Assembly: GCF_036010505.1 (NCBI RefSeq)
Contig: NZ_CP108569.1
Location: forward strand, 1,674,001 to 1,738,000
Direction: 5' to 3'
Origin: Streptomyces sp. NBC_01197
GTDB lineage: Bacteria > Actinomycetota > Actinomycetes > Streptomycetales > Streptomycetaceae
Length of the DNA: 64,000 bases
How positions within the stretch are numbered: the first letter of the stretch is position 1; the number at the start of each line of letters is the position of its first letter. The translations under genes and the position numbers were made by a program. Of this stretch, positions 37,197 to 45,565 are shown in pieces. The notes under the pieces were generated by a model. That model was not told the origin of the DNA and ran no database searches. It worked only from the letters and a program-made list of their open reading frames with translations.

Positions 37197-37592
37197 CCCT
37201 TCGGTCGGCACCGGATCGGCCTCGGTGGAGGCGCGCCCCGGCACCCAGGGCGTACCCGAGACCGTGACGATCGGGCGGTCGCTCCCGATGAGTTCCTGCC
37301 CCAGCGCAGCGAGAGCGGCCCCCTCCTCGGCGATGGCCTGCGCGAGCGCATCCGGACTGCTGTAGTCGCGTCCGAACGCCAGACTGATCACGCCGTCGCA
37401 CTGCGCTGCGCCGGCCGGCAGGACGTCGAGGTCCGCCAGATCTCCTCGCAGCGCCTTGGCGCCGGCGCCCCCAAGGGCCTGTGCGGAGCCATCCGAGCGA
37501 GCCAGTGCGAGAACGGTGTGGCCGTTGCCGAGCAGTTCGGCGACGACGGCGGAGCCGATGGTGCCGGTACCGCCGGTGACGAAGACGCGCAT
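37197..37592 (-). pseudogene. NAD-dependent epimerase/dehydratase, 3'-truncated
   Basis: 132 recognisable residues from an ATG with a good GGGAGGG site. MRVFVTGGTGTIGSAVVAEL is the extended-SDR Rossmann start, continuing to IGSDRPIVTVSGTPWVPGR. The catalytic YxxxK part and the rest are missing. Beyond 37197 the frame runs through what should be intergenic DNA into the DUF4192 gene without a stop. It is probably a deletion remnant; the active site is lost. It faces a broken TetR gene, the usual partner arrangement. Confidence 0.8.
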
Positions 37593-37606
37593 GAGCCCTC
37601 CCTGCC

Positions 37607-37670
37607 GTGACGGGACCAATGCCCCGTCACTGACCTTGCACGGCGACGGGACAGGTGTCCCATCACCTGT
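37607..37670. promoter_or_regulatory. Inverted repeats between the decayed epimerase and TetR genes
   Basis: GTGACGGG-8-CCCGTCAC (37607-37614, 37623-37630), GGGACA-GG-TGTCCC (37648-37661) and ACAGGTG-6-CACCTGT (37651-37657, 37664-37670). They look like the operator of the former TetR regulator and have survived the decay of both genes. Confidence 0.5.
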
Positions 37671-37699
37671 TCTGTTCTCACGCTGGAGGCAACTGGCAA

Positions 37700-38040
37700 C
37701 CGGGGCGCCCCAACGACTCGTCGTTGCGGCCGTCGACCTGTTCTCCGAGCGGAGGTACGCAGCCGTGCCGTTCTCCGAGCGGAGGTACGCAGCCGTGGCA
37801 GCCAGCGCCGCACTTCAGGAGCGGGACGCCCTCAAGAGCGTCGGTCTCGCGGCCGCCCTGACCGCCGCGCTCATCGCCCGCGAGGCTCCTGACCCGGCTG
37901 CGCATCTCGCGAGCGAGCTGGGAGTCCGCGCGTTCAAAAACGGCTACGCCCAGTTGTCCGAAAGCAATCGGGAGGCTCTCCACCTCGGAACTGCTGTTGC
38001 AGAATTCCCGGTTGCCCACGGCAAAGAACATGCCGATCTC
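37700..38040 (+). pseudogene. TetR family regulator remnant
   Basis: In one frame, QRLVVAAVDLFSERRYAAV is the first two helices of a TetR DNA-binding domain. The recognition helix and most of the centre are missing. After a duplicated 30-base segment the frame resumes with a TetR-like C-terminus (AAHLASELGVRAFKNGYAQ, ALHLGTAVAEFPVAH). No proper start codon is evident. The boundaries given are approximate. It is divergent from the truncated epimerase; both look like products of one decay process. Confidence 0.65.
37741..37800. repeat. 30-base tandem duplication inside the TetR remnant
   Basis: Copies at 37741-37770 and 37771-37800 differ at only two of 30 positions, both near the end. Each encodes FSERRYAAV, so the frame is kept. 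The near identity indicates a recent event. Confidence 0.85.
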
Positions 38041-38241
38041 CTGGAGTTCCCAGACTCACCTCCAGAAGCGCGTCCGATACAGCGGATGGCACGGCCCTCG
38101 TTCACGACGGCGATGTCGAAGGGCCACGGGGCCTCCCACGCTCGCTCCATCAGCCGCCGCAGTGATGCCGCTGAGCGAATCGAGGTAAGGGCACGGGCAA
38201 TGGCGGTTCGACGCGGTATCCGCGTCCCGGACCGCCCGGGC

Positions 38242-39195
38242 TCAGCCCAGCGTTTCCATCAGAGCGGTGACATAGGCGTCCAGCCGCTCCTCCACGGCTC
38301 GCGTCGTCAGGTCTGTCCTCCCTGCCTCCCGCCATGGCTGCGACACCAGCTGCACTTCTTCTGAGAACGCCAGTCCGTCCCGCATCCGCCAGTACAGCCG
38401 CTCGCTCGCGGCGGCGGCCAGTACCCCGCCGGCCTCCTCGTACGACTCGGCGAACCGCAGACCCCACGCCGGGCCGTGCAGCAGCGCGAGATTGGTGGAG
38501 CAGTGCGCCACATCGAGATCCGCGGGGCCCCGGGAGGTCTGTGCCCAGTCGACGACGCCGGTGATCCGGACATCTGCCGGCGTCGGGGACGGAACTTCGA
38601 ACAGCACGTTGCCGGGCTGGAAGTCCCGGTGCAGGAACCGCCCCTCATAGGGAGGCGCGGGCTGGCGGATCACGTCGATCGCCGCGGCCCATACCGTCGC
38701 GTCGGCGCCCTTCGGAACGACGACGGTGTCGGCTGTAGTCCACGCCACATACTTTCCGGGCCGCGCGGCGGGTCGCAACGCGTGGATCGCCACGAGTTGA
38801 CGGGCCAGCACAGGGACGCGCGACTCCAGCCCCTCATCGTCGAGGACCGTCCGACCCGCCAGATGTGTCATCAGGAGCGAGGGAGACTCGCAATGCGCGG
38901 CGGTCGGATCAACCGCGACCAGTCGAGGAGCCGGTACGCCCGTTCCTGTGAGCAGGGTCAGGGCGCAGGCCTCCCTGTTCAGCCAGTCCTCGGCGTGCTC
39001 CACGTTGACGAAGGTCCGCAGCACCAGGTCACGGGTGGTTCCATCCCGCGTGCCGACGATCAGCCTCCACATTTCTGCGGTGATGCCGCCGCGCAGCACC
39101 TCGGTTCTGACGACCCGTTCGCCGGCCTTCAGATGCCCGCCCACCCAAGCCAGGATCAACGGTCGGACGGCCCTCGCCTCATCGTGGTTGAACAC
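38242..39195 (-). CDS. Aminoglycoside phosphotransferase (APH)/choline kinase-fold protein
   Basis: 317 residues from GTG 39195 with GGGGTGG upstream. The C-lobe catalytic loop FLHRDFQPGNVLF and metal-binding VVDWAQ are intact, and the N-lobe glycine region (LRGGITAEMWRLI) is recognisable, so it should transfer phosphate from ATP to a hydroxyl of a small molecule. Most genomic members of this family are metabolic kinases rather than resistance enzymes. No partner gene is close enough to suggest the substrate. Confidence 0.88.
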   Translation of the reverse strand: MFNHDEARAVRPLILAWVGGHLKAGERVVRTEVLRGGITAEMWRLIVGTRDGTTRDLVLRTFVNVEHAEDWLNREACALTLLTGTGVPAPRLVAVDPTAAHCESPSLLMTHLAGRTVLDDEGLESRVPVLARQLVAIHALRPAARPGKYVAWTTADTVVVPKGADATVWAAAIDVIRQPAPPYEGRFLHRDFQPGNVLFEVPSPTPADVRITGVVDWAQTSRGPADLDVAHCSTNLALLHGPAWGLRFAESYEEAGGVLAAAASERLYWRMRDGLAFSEEVQLVSQPWREAGRTDLTTRAVEERLDAYVTALMETLG

Positions 39196-39207
39196 CGTGC
39201 CACCCCA

Positions 39208-39357
39208 TCATCCGGACGTCAGCGCGCGCAAAGGCGCTTGTCGGAGGCGGGTGAGGCCGGCGGTCACGGCGTCGAGGCCCCAGAGCATGTGGAGTGCGAA
39301 GTTGGTGAGGCCGCGCAGCTGGCTGGTGTCGACGACGGCCTGGTCCCGACAGATGAT
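39208..39357 (-). other. Short coding remnant of unknown origin
   Basis: 49 open codons with normal codon bias (VVDTSQLRGLTNFALHMLWG, then DAVTAGLTRLRQAP) closed by TGA at 39208-39210 and bounded upstream by a TAG. There is no start codon context. It looks like the tail of a deleted gene between the kinase and RecQ genes; I do not recognise the family. Confidence 0.35.
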
Positions 39358-39452
39358 CTACGCACCGGGGTGGACAGCCACGCCGCCGACGGCTCCGCTT
39401 CGCGTGCCGGGAGCACATCGAAGCCGGCCTGCGGCGGAGCAGCAGAGTCCGG

Positions 39453-41654
39453 CTATCCGGCCACAGCCAGCACGAGCGGGAGCACTTGGCCGGCACCGGC
39501 CTGGCGCATGAGGCGTGCTCCTACCGCCAGGGTCCAGCCGGAGTCGGTGTAGTCATCGACGAGCAGGACGGGGCCTGGAGTGGCGGCCAAGGCGGCGGTG
39601 AGTTCGTCGGGCACGGCAAATGAGGCGGCCAGGGCGCGGAGCCGCTGGGCGGAGTTGCTGCGGTGGGCCGCATACTCATCCGCCTGCGGGGTGTAGGCCA
39701 GGCTGCCCAGCAGAGGGAGCCTGCCCACGCTGGCCACGCCCTCAGCCAGCGAGGTGACCAGTTGCGGGCGGGTACGCGACGGCATGGCGACGACCCCCAC
39801 CGGCCGCGCCACCGCGTCGGCGGTACCGCTGGCCCAGCCGCCCGGTGAGCGAGCCCAGTCGGCCAGCACCGTCACTACGGCGTTCAGCACGTCGTCCGGG
39901 ACGGACCCGTCCGCCGCCTGTGCCGACAGGATCGGCCGCAGACGGTTACCCCAACCGATGTCCGACAGCCTGCCCAACGCTCGCCCGGTGACCGCCTGCT
40001 GGCCTGCGGGGATACGGCCTTTGAGGTCCATGCCGACCGCGGCGAGCCCCGTCGGCCACATCTTGCGGGGCTCAACCTCGGCCCCGGGGCGGTCCAGTTC
40101 ACCTGTCGCCACCGTGATGGCTGCGGGAGACACGGCCGCCTCCAGCCAGGGTCCGGCACAGTTGTCACAGCGTCCGCACGGAACCGCCTTCTCGTCGTCC
40201 AGCTGCCGCTGCAAGAACTCCATCCGACACTCAGTCGTCGCCACGTAATCCCGCATCGCCTGCTGCTCCGCCGCCCGCTGCTTCGCGACCCAGGCGTACC
40301 GCTCCGCGTCGTACGCCCACGGCTGCCCCGTCGCGGTCCAGCCCCCCTTCACGCGCTTGACCGCCCCGTCCACGTCCAGGACTTTCAGCATCGTCTCCAG
40401 GCGCGATCGCCGTAGATCCACCAGCGGCTCCAGCGCGGGCAGCGACACCGGACGGCCTGCCTCCCCCAGTACGTCCAGCGTCCGCCGCACCTGCTCCTCG
40501 GGCGGGAAGCCCACCGAAGCGAAGTACGCCCAGATCGCCTCGTCCTCCTTGCCCGGAAGGAGCAGCACGTCGGCATGATCCACACCACGCCCGGCACGCC
40601 CCACCTGCTGGTAGTAGGCAATCGGAGACGAAGGCGACCCGAGGTGCACCACGAAGCCGAGGTCGGGCTTGTCGAAACCCATACCGAGCGCGGACGTGGC
40701 GACCAGGGCCTTCACCCGGTTGGCCAGCAGATCCTCCTCCGCCTGCAACCGGTCGGCGTTCTCCGTCTTCCCCGTATAGGAAGCCACCGCATACCCGCGC
40801 TGCCGCAGAAACGCCGCGACCTCCTCAGCCGCCGCCACCGTCAGGGTGTAGATGATCCCCGAACCCTGCAGGTCCCCCAGCCGCTCCCCCAGCCACGCCA
40901 GCCGGTGCGCCGCACTGGGCAACTCCAGCACTCCGAGCCGGAGGCTCTCCCGGTCCAGCGGCCCCCGCAGAACCAGAGCGTCCCCGCCCCCCGTGCCCAA
41001 TTGCTCAGCCACATCCGCGGTCACCCGCGCGTTCGCCGTCGCCGTCGTGGCCAGCACCGGCACCCCCGCCGGCAACTCCGCCAGCATCGTGCGCAGCCGA
41101 CGGTAGTCAGGCCGGAAATCATGACCCCAGTCAGAAATACAGTGCGCCTCATCGACCACCAGCAGACCAGTCGTCGCCGCGAGCTTCGGGAGCACCTGGT
41201 CACGGAAATCCACGGAATTGAGACGTTCCGGACTCACGAGGAGAACGTCGGTCTCACCGCGCTCCACCTCTCCGTAGATCGTCTCCCATTCCTCCGGGTT
41301 CGCGGAGTTGATGGTGCGCGCCTGAATCCCCGCCCGCGCCGCCGATTCCACCTGGTTACGCATCAACGCGAGCAATGGCGAAATGATCACCGTCGGGCCG
41401 GCCCCACGCCGCCGCAACAGAGCAGTAGCCACGAAATAGACCGCCGACTTACCCCAGCCGGTGCGCTGCACCACCAGCGCACGACGGCGCTCCTGCACCA
41501 GAGCCGCCACCGCCTGCCACTGGTCCTCCCGCAACCGCGCCGAACCCCCCGGGGCACCCACCAGCTCAGCGAGAACGGCATCGGCTTCAGTGCGCAACTC
41601 CAGGGTGTCCATCCCTCCATGCAACCCGATGGCACTGACAATCAGCGAATCCAC
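39453..41654 (-). CDS. RecQ-family DNA helicase with C-terminal phosphoribosyltransferase-like domain
   Basis: 733 residues from GTG 41654; the ATG at 41612 is an alternative, and neither has a good ribosome-binding site. Superfamily 2 motifs: I RTGWGKSAVYF, II VVDEAHCISDWGHDFR (RecQ form), III ATTATAN, VI QQVGRAGRG. A RecQ zinc site is formed by TTECRMEF and CGRCDNC. There is no HRDC domain. Instead the last about 45 residues contain PVLLVDDYTDSGWTLAVGA, the PRPP-binding loop of a type I phosphoribosyltransferase, as in ComF-like proteins. It should unwind branched DNA in recombination repair. The role of the tail is unknown. Confidence 0.88.
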   Translation of the reverse strand: MDSLIVSAIGLHGGMDTLELRTEADAVLAELVGAPGGSARLREDQWQAVAALVQERRRALVVQRTGWGKSAVYFVATALLRRRGAGPTVIISPLLALMRNQVESAARAGIQARTINSANPEEWETIYGEVERGETDVLLVSPERLNSVDFRDQVLPKLAATTGLLVVDEAHCISDWGHDFRPDYRRLRTMLAELPAGVPVLATTATANARVTADVAEQLGTGGGDALVLRGPLDRESLRLGVLELPSAAHRLAWLGERLGDLQGSGIIYTLTVAAAEEVAAFLRQRGYAVASYTGKTENADRLQAEEDLLANRVKALVATSALGMGFDKPDLGFVVHLGSPSSPIAYYQQVGRAGRGVDHADVLLLPGKEDEAIWAYFASVGFPPEEQVRRTLDVLGEAGRPVSLPALEPLVDLRRSRLETMLKVLDVDGAVKRVKGGWTATGQPWAYDAERYAWVAKQRAAEQQAMRDYVATTECRMEFLQRQLDDEKAVPCGRCDNCAGPWLEAAVSPAAITVATGELDRPGAEVEPRKMWPTGLAAVGMDLKGRIPAGQQAVTGRALGRLSDIGWGNRLRPILSAQAADGSVPDDVLNAVVTVLADWARSPGGWASGTADAVARPVGVVAMPSRTRPQLVTSLAEGVASVGRLPLLGSLAYTPQADEYAAHRSNSAQRLRALAASFAVPDELTAALAATPGPVLLVDDYTDSGWTLAVGARLMRQAGAGQVLPLVLAVAG

Positions 41655-41993
41655 CCACTGTTGCAGAAGGCCTGCGAAGAGCCGGCGAGTGGGCGGCCAC
41701 TCGCCTCGACGACCCGGTCGCTGCGCCGGTCCGGAGCGAAGGGGAGTGTTTCCGCTGGTCCTCGCCGTTCAGAGGTGACAACAGGAGTCGCTCGGGGCCC
41801 CGGTGGGCAGGGATATGGGCGCCGTACCCGCAGATTCCCGACAGACGCATGAATTGTTCGTTGCCGCCCGCCCGTACGGCAGGAAGAATTGGGACTGCTC
41901 CCCGCACGGCCCGACTGTGTTCGGAAGGGCTGTGTCCCGGCGCGCCTCACCCGGCCCTGCCCACACCACGGGCGCGTATGCGAAGGGAGGACC
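41655..41993. other. Intergenic region between divergent RecQ and hypothetical genes
   Basis: No gene seen. A short hairpin with perfect 9-base arms (41684-41692 and 41697-41705, GCGG loop) lies near the RecQ start and may affect its mRNA leader. The remainder holds two promoters that I could not delimit. Confidence 0.4.
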
Positions 41994-42626
41994 GTGACTT
42001 TCGGATTCGCTCCGTCCGCCGCCCTTACAGCCTCTTCGACGTCCATATCCGCCGACTCGGGAAACCGGATCGGGCGGCTGCTCGAACCCGCCGAGTGGGC
42101 CGCCGCGGGCATACCCCTGCTCCGCAGCCCCCGTGACGTCGTGGGCGGGCTGCACTCCAGACATCGCCCCATCCCTTCGACCGCCGTCGTGGCCGTGCTC
42201 GATCATGAGGAACGGCTCGTCGCGAGCGCCTCGTTCACACGCCGTTCCACTCCCGCGGACGGCTGGGACTTCCGCAACGCACTCCTCGACCATCTGCGCC
42301 GGGTCATCCCGCACGACCTCCGCCGCCGCACGCCGGTCCGCACCGCCGTACTGCTCTACTGCCGCGAGGGGGACGAGCGGTGGACCGAGGAGGACGGTGC
42401 CTGGATGTGGGGGCTGCGCGACGCCTGCACGCTGCACGGGCTGCGCTGCGGTGCGTACATCACGCTCACCCGGGGCGGCTGGCAGGTGCTGGGCGAAGGC
42501 CGCGGCGGCCGGCGGCCGAACTCACTCTCCCGCCCGGCCCCTGTCGGCGGCAGCGGTGCCGACTCGCCCCCGGCCCCGCTCCGTTCGGGTGCACAGAACG
42601 CGCTCCGCAGGGTCGCGGCGCGCTGA
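41994..42626 (+). CDS. Conserved hypothetical protein
   Basis: 210 residues from GTG 41994 with GGGAGG three bases upstream. A globular central part (about 65-165; VVAVLDHEERLVASASF, GWDFRNALLDHLRRVIPHDL, MWGLRDACTLHGLRCGAYITLTRGGW) is flanked by a Ser/Ala-rich start and a disordered basic end. The alternating strand-helix pattern faintly resembles a RadC/JAB-like fold but lacks its zinc motif. I cannot name a family. A shared terminator follows. Confidence 0.7.
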   Translation: MTFGFAPSAALTASSTSISADSGNRIGRLLEPAEWAAAGIPLLRSPRDVVGGLHSRHRPIPSTAVVAVLDHEERLVASASFTRRSTPADGWDFRNALLDHLRRVIPHDLRRRTPVRTAVLLYCREGDERWTEEDGAWMWGLRDACTLHGLRCGAYITLTRGGWQVLGEGRGGRRPNSLSRPAPVGGSGADSPPAPLRSGAQNALRRVAAR

Positions 42627-42730
42627 ACGGGGCGAGGCGACCAGCCAACGGCCGCCGCACCACCCCCCGTTGTGGACATTGCGGACCGTTCCGCACCGCG
42701 TACGCCCGCGGGCCGACCGTACCGGACGGG

Positions 42731-42773
42731 CCTCCGCCCGGCCTGCTCCTTGCGGGAGCCGGCCGGGCGGAGG
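42731..42773. terminator. Bidirectional hairpin terminator between convergent genes
   Basis: Arms 42731-42749 and 42755-42773 pair with one mismatch around a short loop, roughly midway between the stops at 42626 (+) and 42785 (-). Confidence 0.7.
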
Positions 42774-42784
42774 GGACGTACGGT

Positions 42785-43447
42785 TCAGACGCCTGCGCCG
42801 AGTACGGCGTTGACACGCTGCGGGTCACCACAGACGATCAGCAGCGCCCCCGCGTACTTCCTGGCCGCAGGCAGCACCTGGGCCACGGATTCATCGGTTC
42901 CGCCGTTGACCGCGACCACCACGACCGGACGGGCCTTCGCCCGGCGCACGGCGTCGGCGCTCGCGTAGAAGACGTCCTCGCGGGCATCGTGCTGCGCCCA
43001 GTAGGCGGCTTCGCCGAAGGACAACTCGTGCGCCGCCCACGGGTGCTGCTCGCCGGTGGTGAGCACCAGGACGTCACCCGGTGCACGACCGGTGTCGAGC
43101 AGCAGGTCGACCGCTTCTTCCGCCGCGTCCAGCGCACCGTCCGCCGAAGCGGGGATCAGCTGGACCTGCGGCGCGGAAGTGTCTCCCGCAGGGGTCTCAG
43201 GGCGGGCCTCCGGACGGTTGCCCGGCCGGTTGTCCGAACGCTGGGAAGAGGATGTCCGCTGCACGGGAGGCGCGGTGGGCGCAGGCCTGGCAGCAGGACG
43301 GGGCCCCGGACGAGCGGGGCGTGGCACGGCCGCGGGACGCGGGCCGGGTACAGGACGAGGGGTCGACGCAGTACGGCCGGCGGCCGGAACAACGCGGGGA
43401 CCCTGGGCACTCTCGTGAATCTGAGACTCCTCGGGGATGAGAGGCAT
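42785..43447 (-). CDS. Hypothetical protein with helicase C-terminal-like domain
   Basis: 220 residues from ATG 43447; a GTG at 43486 would add 13 residues. The first about 95 residues are Pro/Arg/Ala-rich and probably disordered. The last about 115 (GDVLVLTTGEQHPWAAHELS, DDVFYASADAVRRAKARPVVVVAVNGG by pieces) resemble the C-terminal segment of UvrD-like helicases, where the lysine/arginine after DVFY lies in the coupling motif. The ATPase part is absent. Possibly a derived DNA-binding or regulatory relic. RNase HII gene lies upstream on the same strand. Confidence 0.65.
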   Translation of the reverse strand: MPLIPEESQIHESAQGPRVVPAAGRTASTPRPVPGPRPAAVPRPARPGPRPAARPAPTAPPVQRTSSSQRSDNRPGNRPEARPETPAGDTSAPQVQLIPASADGALDAAEEAVDLLLDTGRAPGDVLVLTTGEQHPWAAHELSFGEAAYWAQHDAREDVFYASADAVRRAKARPVVVVAVNGGTDESVAQVLPAARKYAGALLIVCGDPQRVNAVLGAGV

Positions 43448-43543
43448 GAATGGATGTCTATCAAATGGCGGCGCACGAGGCACCACCGGGTGGGCACATC
43501 AGTGCGATCCGGACAGAGTTTCCTCCGCCGGTCCACTGAAAGT

Positions 43544-44254
43544 TCAGAAGTCGAAGCCGAGTTGGCCCCCGCTTTCCAGCGCGACGGCCTCCGCGGTGAG
43601 ACGGGTCTTCTTCAGGTGCCGCCACTGGGGCAGCCCGTCCAGATAGGACCAGGAGAGCCGGTGGTACGGAGTGGGCCCCCGCTCCTCCAGCGCCGCTTTG
43701 TGCACAGGCGAGGGATAGCCCGCGTTGGCTTCGAAGGCGAAGCCCGCGCACACATCCGACTCCGCGGCGAGCTCGGCCATCATCGCGTCCCTGCGCACCT
43801 TGGCGATCACCGAGGCGGCCGCCACGGCAACACAGGACTGGTCGCCCTTGATCACCGTACGGACCCGCCAGGGAAGGCCGAGATAGTCGTGCTTGCCGTC
43901 GAGGATCACCACGTCCGGGCGGACAGGAAGCACTTCGAGCGCCCGCACCGCGGCGAGCCGCAGCGCTGCCGTCATCCCCAGATCGTCGATCTCCAGCGGA
44001 GAGGCGTGCCCGAGCGCGAAGGCAGTGACCCACGACTCCAGAAGCCTGGCCAGCTCCGTGCGGCGCTTGGGGGTGATCAGCTTGGAGTCGGTGAGTCCGG
44101 CCGGCGGTCGACGCAGTCCGGTGACTGCGGCGCAGACAGTGACAGGGCCGGCCCAGGCCCCGCGTCCGACCTCGTCGACGCCTGCGACGGTCTTGGCACC
44201 CATAGTTGCGCGCAGTGAGCGCTCTACGGTGTGCGTAGGTGGTTCGTACGGCAT
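43544..44254 (-). CDS. rnhB: Ribonuclease HII
   Basis: 236 residues. Cleaves RNA in RNA-DNA hybrids and single ribonucleotides in DNA. The metal site is complete: Asp-Glu in [15 protein letters not shown], Asp in [13 protein letters not shown] and Asp in [20 protein letters not shown] following. The C-terminal [24 protein letters not shown] is the family signature. An internal ATG at 44203 ([13 protein letters not shown]) could also be the start; the first ATG has a weak ribosome-binding site. Confidence 0.95.
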   Translation of the reverse strand: MPYEPPTHTVERSLRATMGAKTVAGVDEVGRGAWAGPVTVCAAVTGLRRPPAGLTDSKLITPKRRTELARLLESWVTAFALGHASPLEIDDLGMTAALRLAAVRALEVLPVRPDVVILDGKHDYLGLPWRVRTVIKGDQSCVAVAAASVIAKVRRDAMMAELAAESDVCAGFAFEANAGYPSPVHKAALEERGPTPYHRLSWSYLDGLPQWRHLKKTRLTAEAVALESGGQLGFDF

Positions 44255-44635
44255 GGCGCCAGCAAGGGTACGCCGCCGGACACCTCCAGCGACACCCCGG
44301 TACCGCCCACCAATTCAGCGACCGTCTCGACGCAGCAGCGGCATCATGACTTCGTCGACCATCCAGGCGGCATCACGGTCAAAAAGTTTGCGTCCGCGCA
44401 CAGTTGATCGATAAATCATTAGCTCGGAATCAGACCGCAGATCCGATCACCCACAGCACCCGGACAGCCGTCACCGCCCCAAAATTCCGCGAATGTCGCA
44501 GCGATCGGCCCACTGCAGGCCGGGTGGAAAGCTCTATGACCTACTGGATAATCAGCAGTCGACGAAACGATCCCACAGCAGAATCTTCACATTTGTGAAT
44601 CGTGGCACGCAGGCAAATCTCGGCGGGGAGATCAC
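44255..44635. other. AT-richer intergenic region with a TTCACA-TT-TGTGAA palindrome
   Basis: 381 bases between rnhB and the ADP-ribosylglycohydrolase stop, noticeably lower in GC than the flanks. A perfect palindrome TTCACA-TT-TGTGAA lies at 44586-44599. A 64-codon open frame on the plus strand (44404-44598) has no ribosome-binding site and poor codon bias. No RNA family recognised, though the low GC could mark an untranslated RNA or recently acquired DNA. Confidence 0.45.
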
Positions 44636-45565
44636 TCACGACGGGCACGATGGTGTCCACTCGGGCAGACCTTCGGTCTGTTCCAGCCACCCCGCGGGTG
44701 GCATACCGCCGGTACCGGCAGCCACGACACCACCGGCGATCGCGCAGGTCGTGTCGACGTCGCCACCGACCTGGGCCGTCATCCAGAACGTCCGCTCGAA
44801 ATCGCCGAGCCCCCGAGCGGCCGACCACAGCGCGAACGGCACCGTGTCGTGTGCGCTGGTCCGCCGCCCGCATCCCAGCACCGCGGCGACCGTACCCGCG
44901 TCGTCGTAGTCCAGCATGTCCTTGGCCCGACGCAGCCCCGCTCCCACTGCGCTGCGCGGAACGAGTGCGATCACTCCGTCCAGCAGGGCAGCTGCGGACG
45001 GAGGTCCCGCGGGATCGGCGGCCAGCGCGGCGGCAGCGGCCACCGCCATGCTCCCCACCACCGCCTCACGGTGCTGATGCGTCGTGTACGCGGAGATCTC
45101 AGCCTGATGCGTGGCCTGCTCCGGGTCGTGCGCATACCAGGCGCCGAGCGGTGCGATCCGCATCGCGGCGCCGTTTCCCCACGAACCCTGACCGTTGAAA
45201 AGGGCGCTGGCCAGTTCCCGCCAGTCGCCGCCCTCCCTGACCAGTCGCAGCATCCGGTTGACCGCCGGGCCGTACCCGCGGTCGAAGTCATGGTGCGCGG
45301 CGAAGGAGGCGGCGAGTACGTCCTGGTCGATCCGGCCGTGCGAGGCCAGCACCGACAGCACCGAACAGGCCATCTCGGTGTCGTCGGTCCACTGCCAGAG
45401 ACCCGCGGGCAGCTCGCGCCTGGCCAGCAGCGGATAGTTGTCGGGGACGAAGAACTGGGAGCCGAGGGCATCTCCGACGGAGAGCCCGCGCAGGCTGGCC
45501 CGAGCGCGTCCGAATGCATCGGGAAGAGATCCGGAAACGGAGTGAAATGCGGAGTCAGCGGTCAT
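44636..45565 (-). CDS. ADP-ribosylglycohydrolase family protein (DraG-like)
   Basis: 309 residues. GLSVGDALGSQFFVPDN and WQWTDDTEMACSVLSVLASHG carry the first pair of metal-binding acids; VGGDVDTTCAIAGGVVAAGTG gives the distal DxDT motif, so the dinuclear magnesium site looks complete. Such enzymes remove ADP-ribose from arginine or other groups on proteins or nucleic acids. Its ATG overlaps the last codon of the upstream phosphatase frame as read, so the two are one operon. Confidence 0.92.
   Translation of the reverse strand: MTADSAFHSVSGSLPDAFGRARASLRGLSVGDALGSQFFVPDNYPLLARRELPAGLWQWTDDTEMACSVLSVLASHGRIDQDVLAASFAAHHDFDRGYGPAVNRMLRLVREGGDWRELASALFNGQGSWGNGAAMRIAPLGAWYAHDPEQATHQAEISAYTTHQHREAVVGSMAVAAAAALAADPAGPPSAAALLDGVIALVPRSAVGAGLRRAKDMLDYDDAGTVAAVLGCGRRTSAHDTVPFALWSAARGLGDFERTFWMTAQVGGDVDTTCAIAGGVVAAGTGGMPPAGWLEQTEGLPEWTPSCPS

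Noticed and set aside
38242..39195. Aminoglycoside resistance gene
   Set aside because: The fold is shared by many metabolic kinases, and neither resistance-specific residues nor antibiotic genes are nearby.
44404..44598. 64-codon open frame in the rnhB downstream gap
   Set aside because: No ribosome-binding site, low third-position GC and no recognisable domain.
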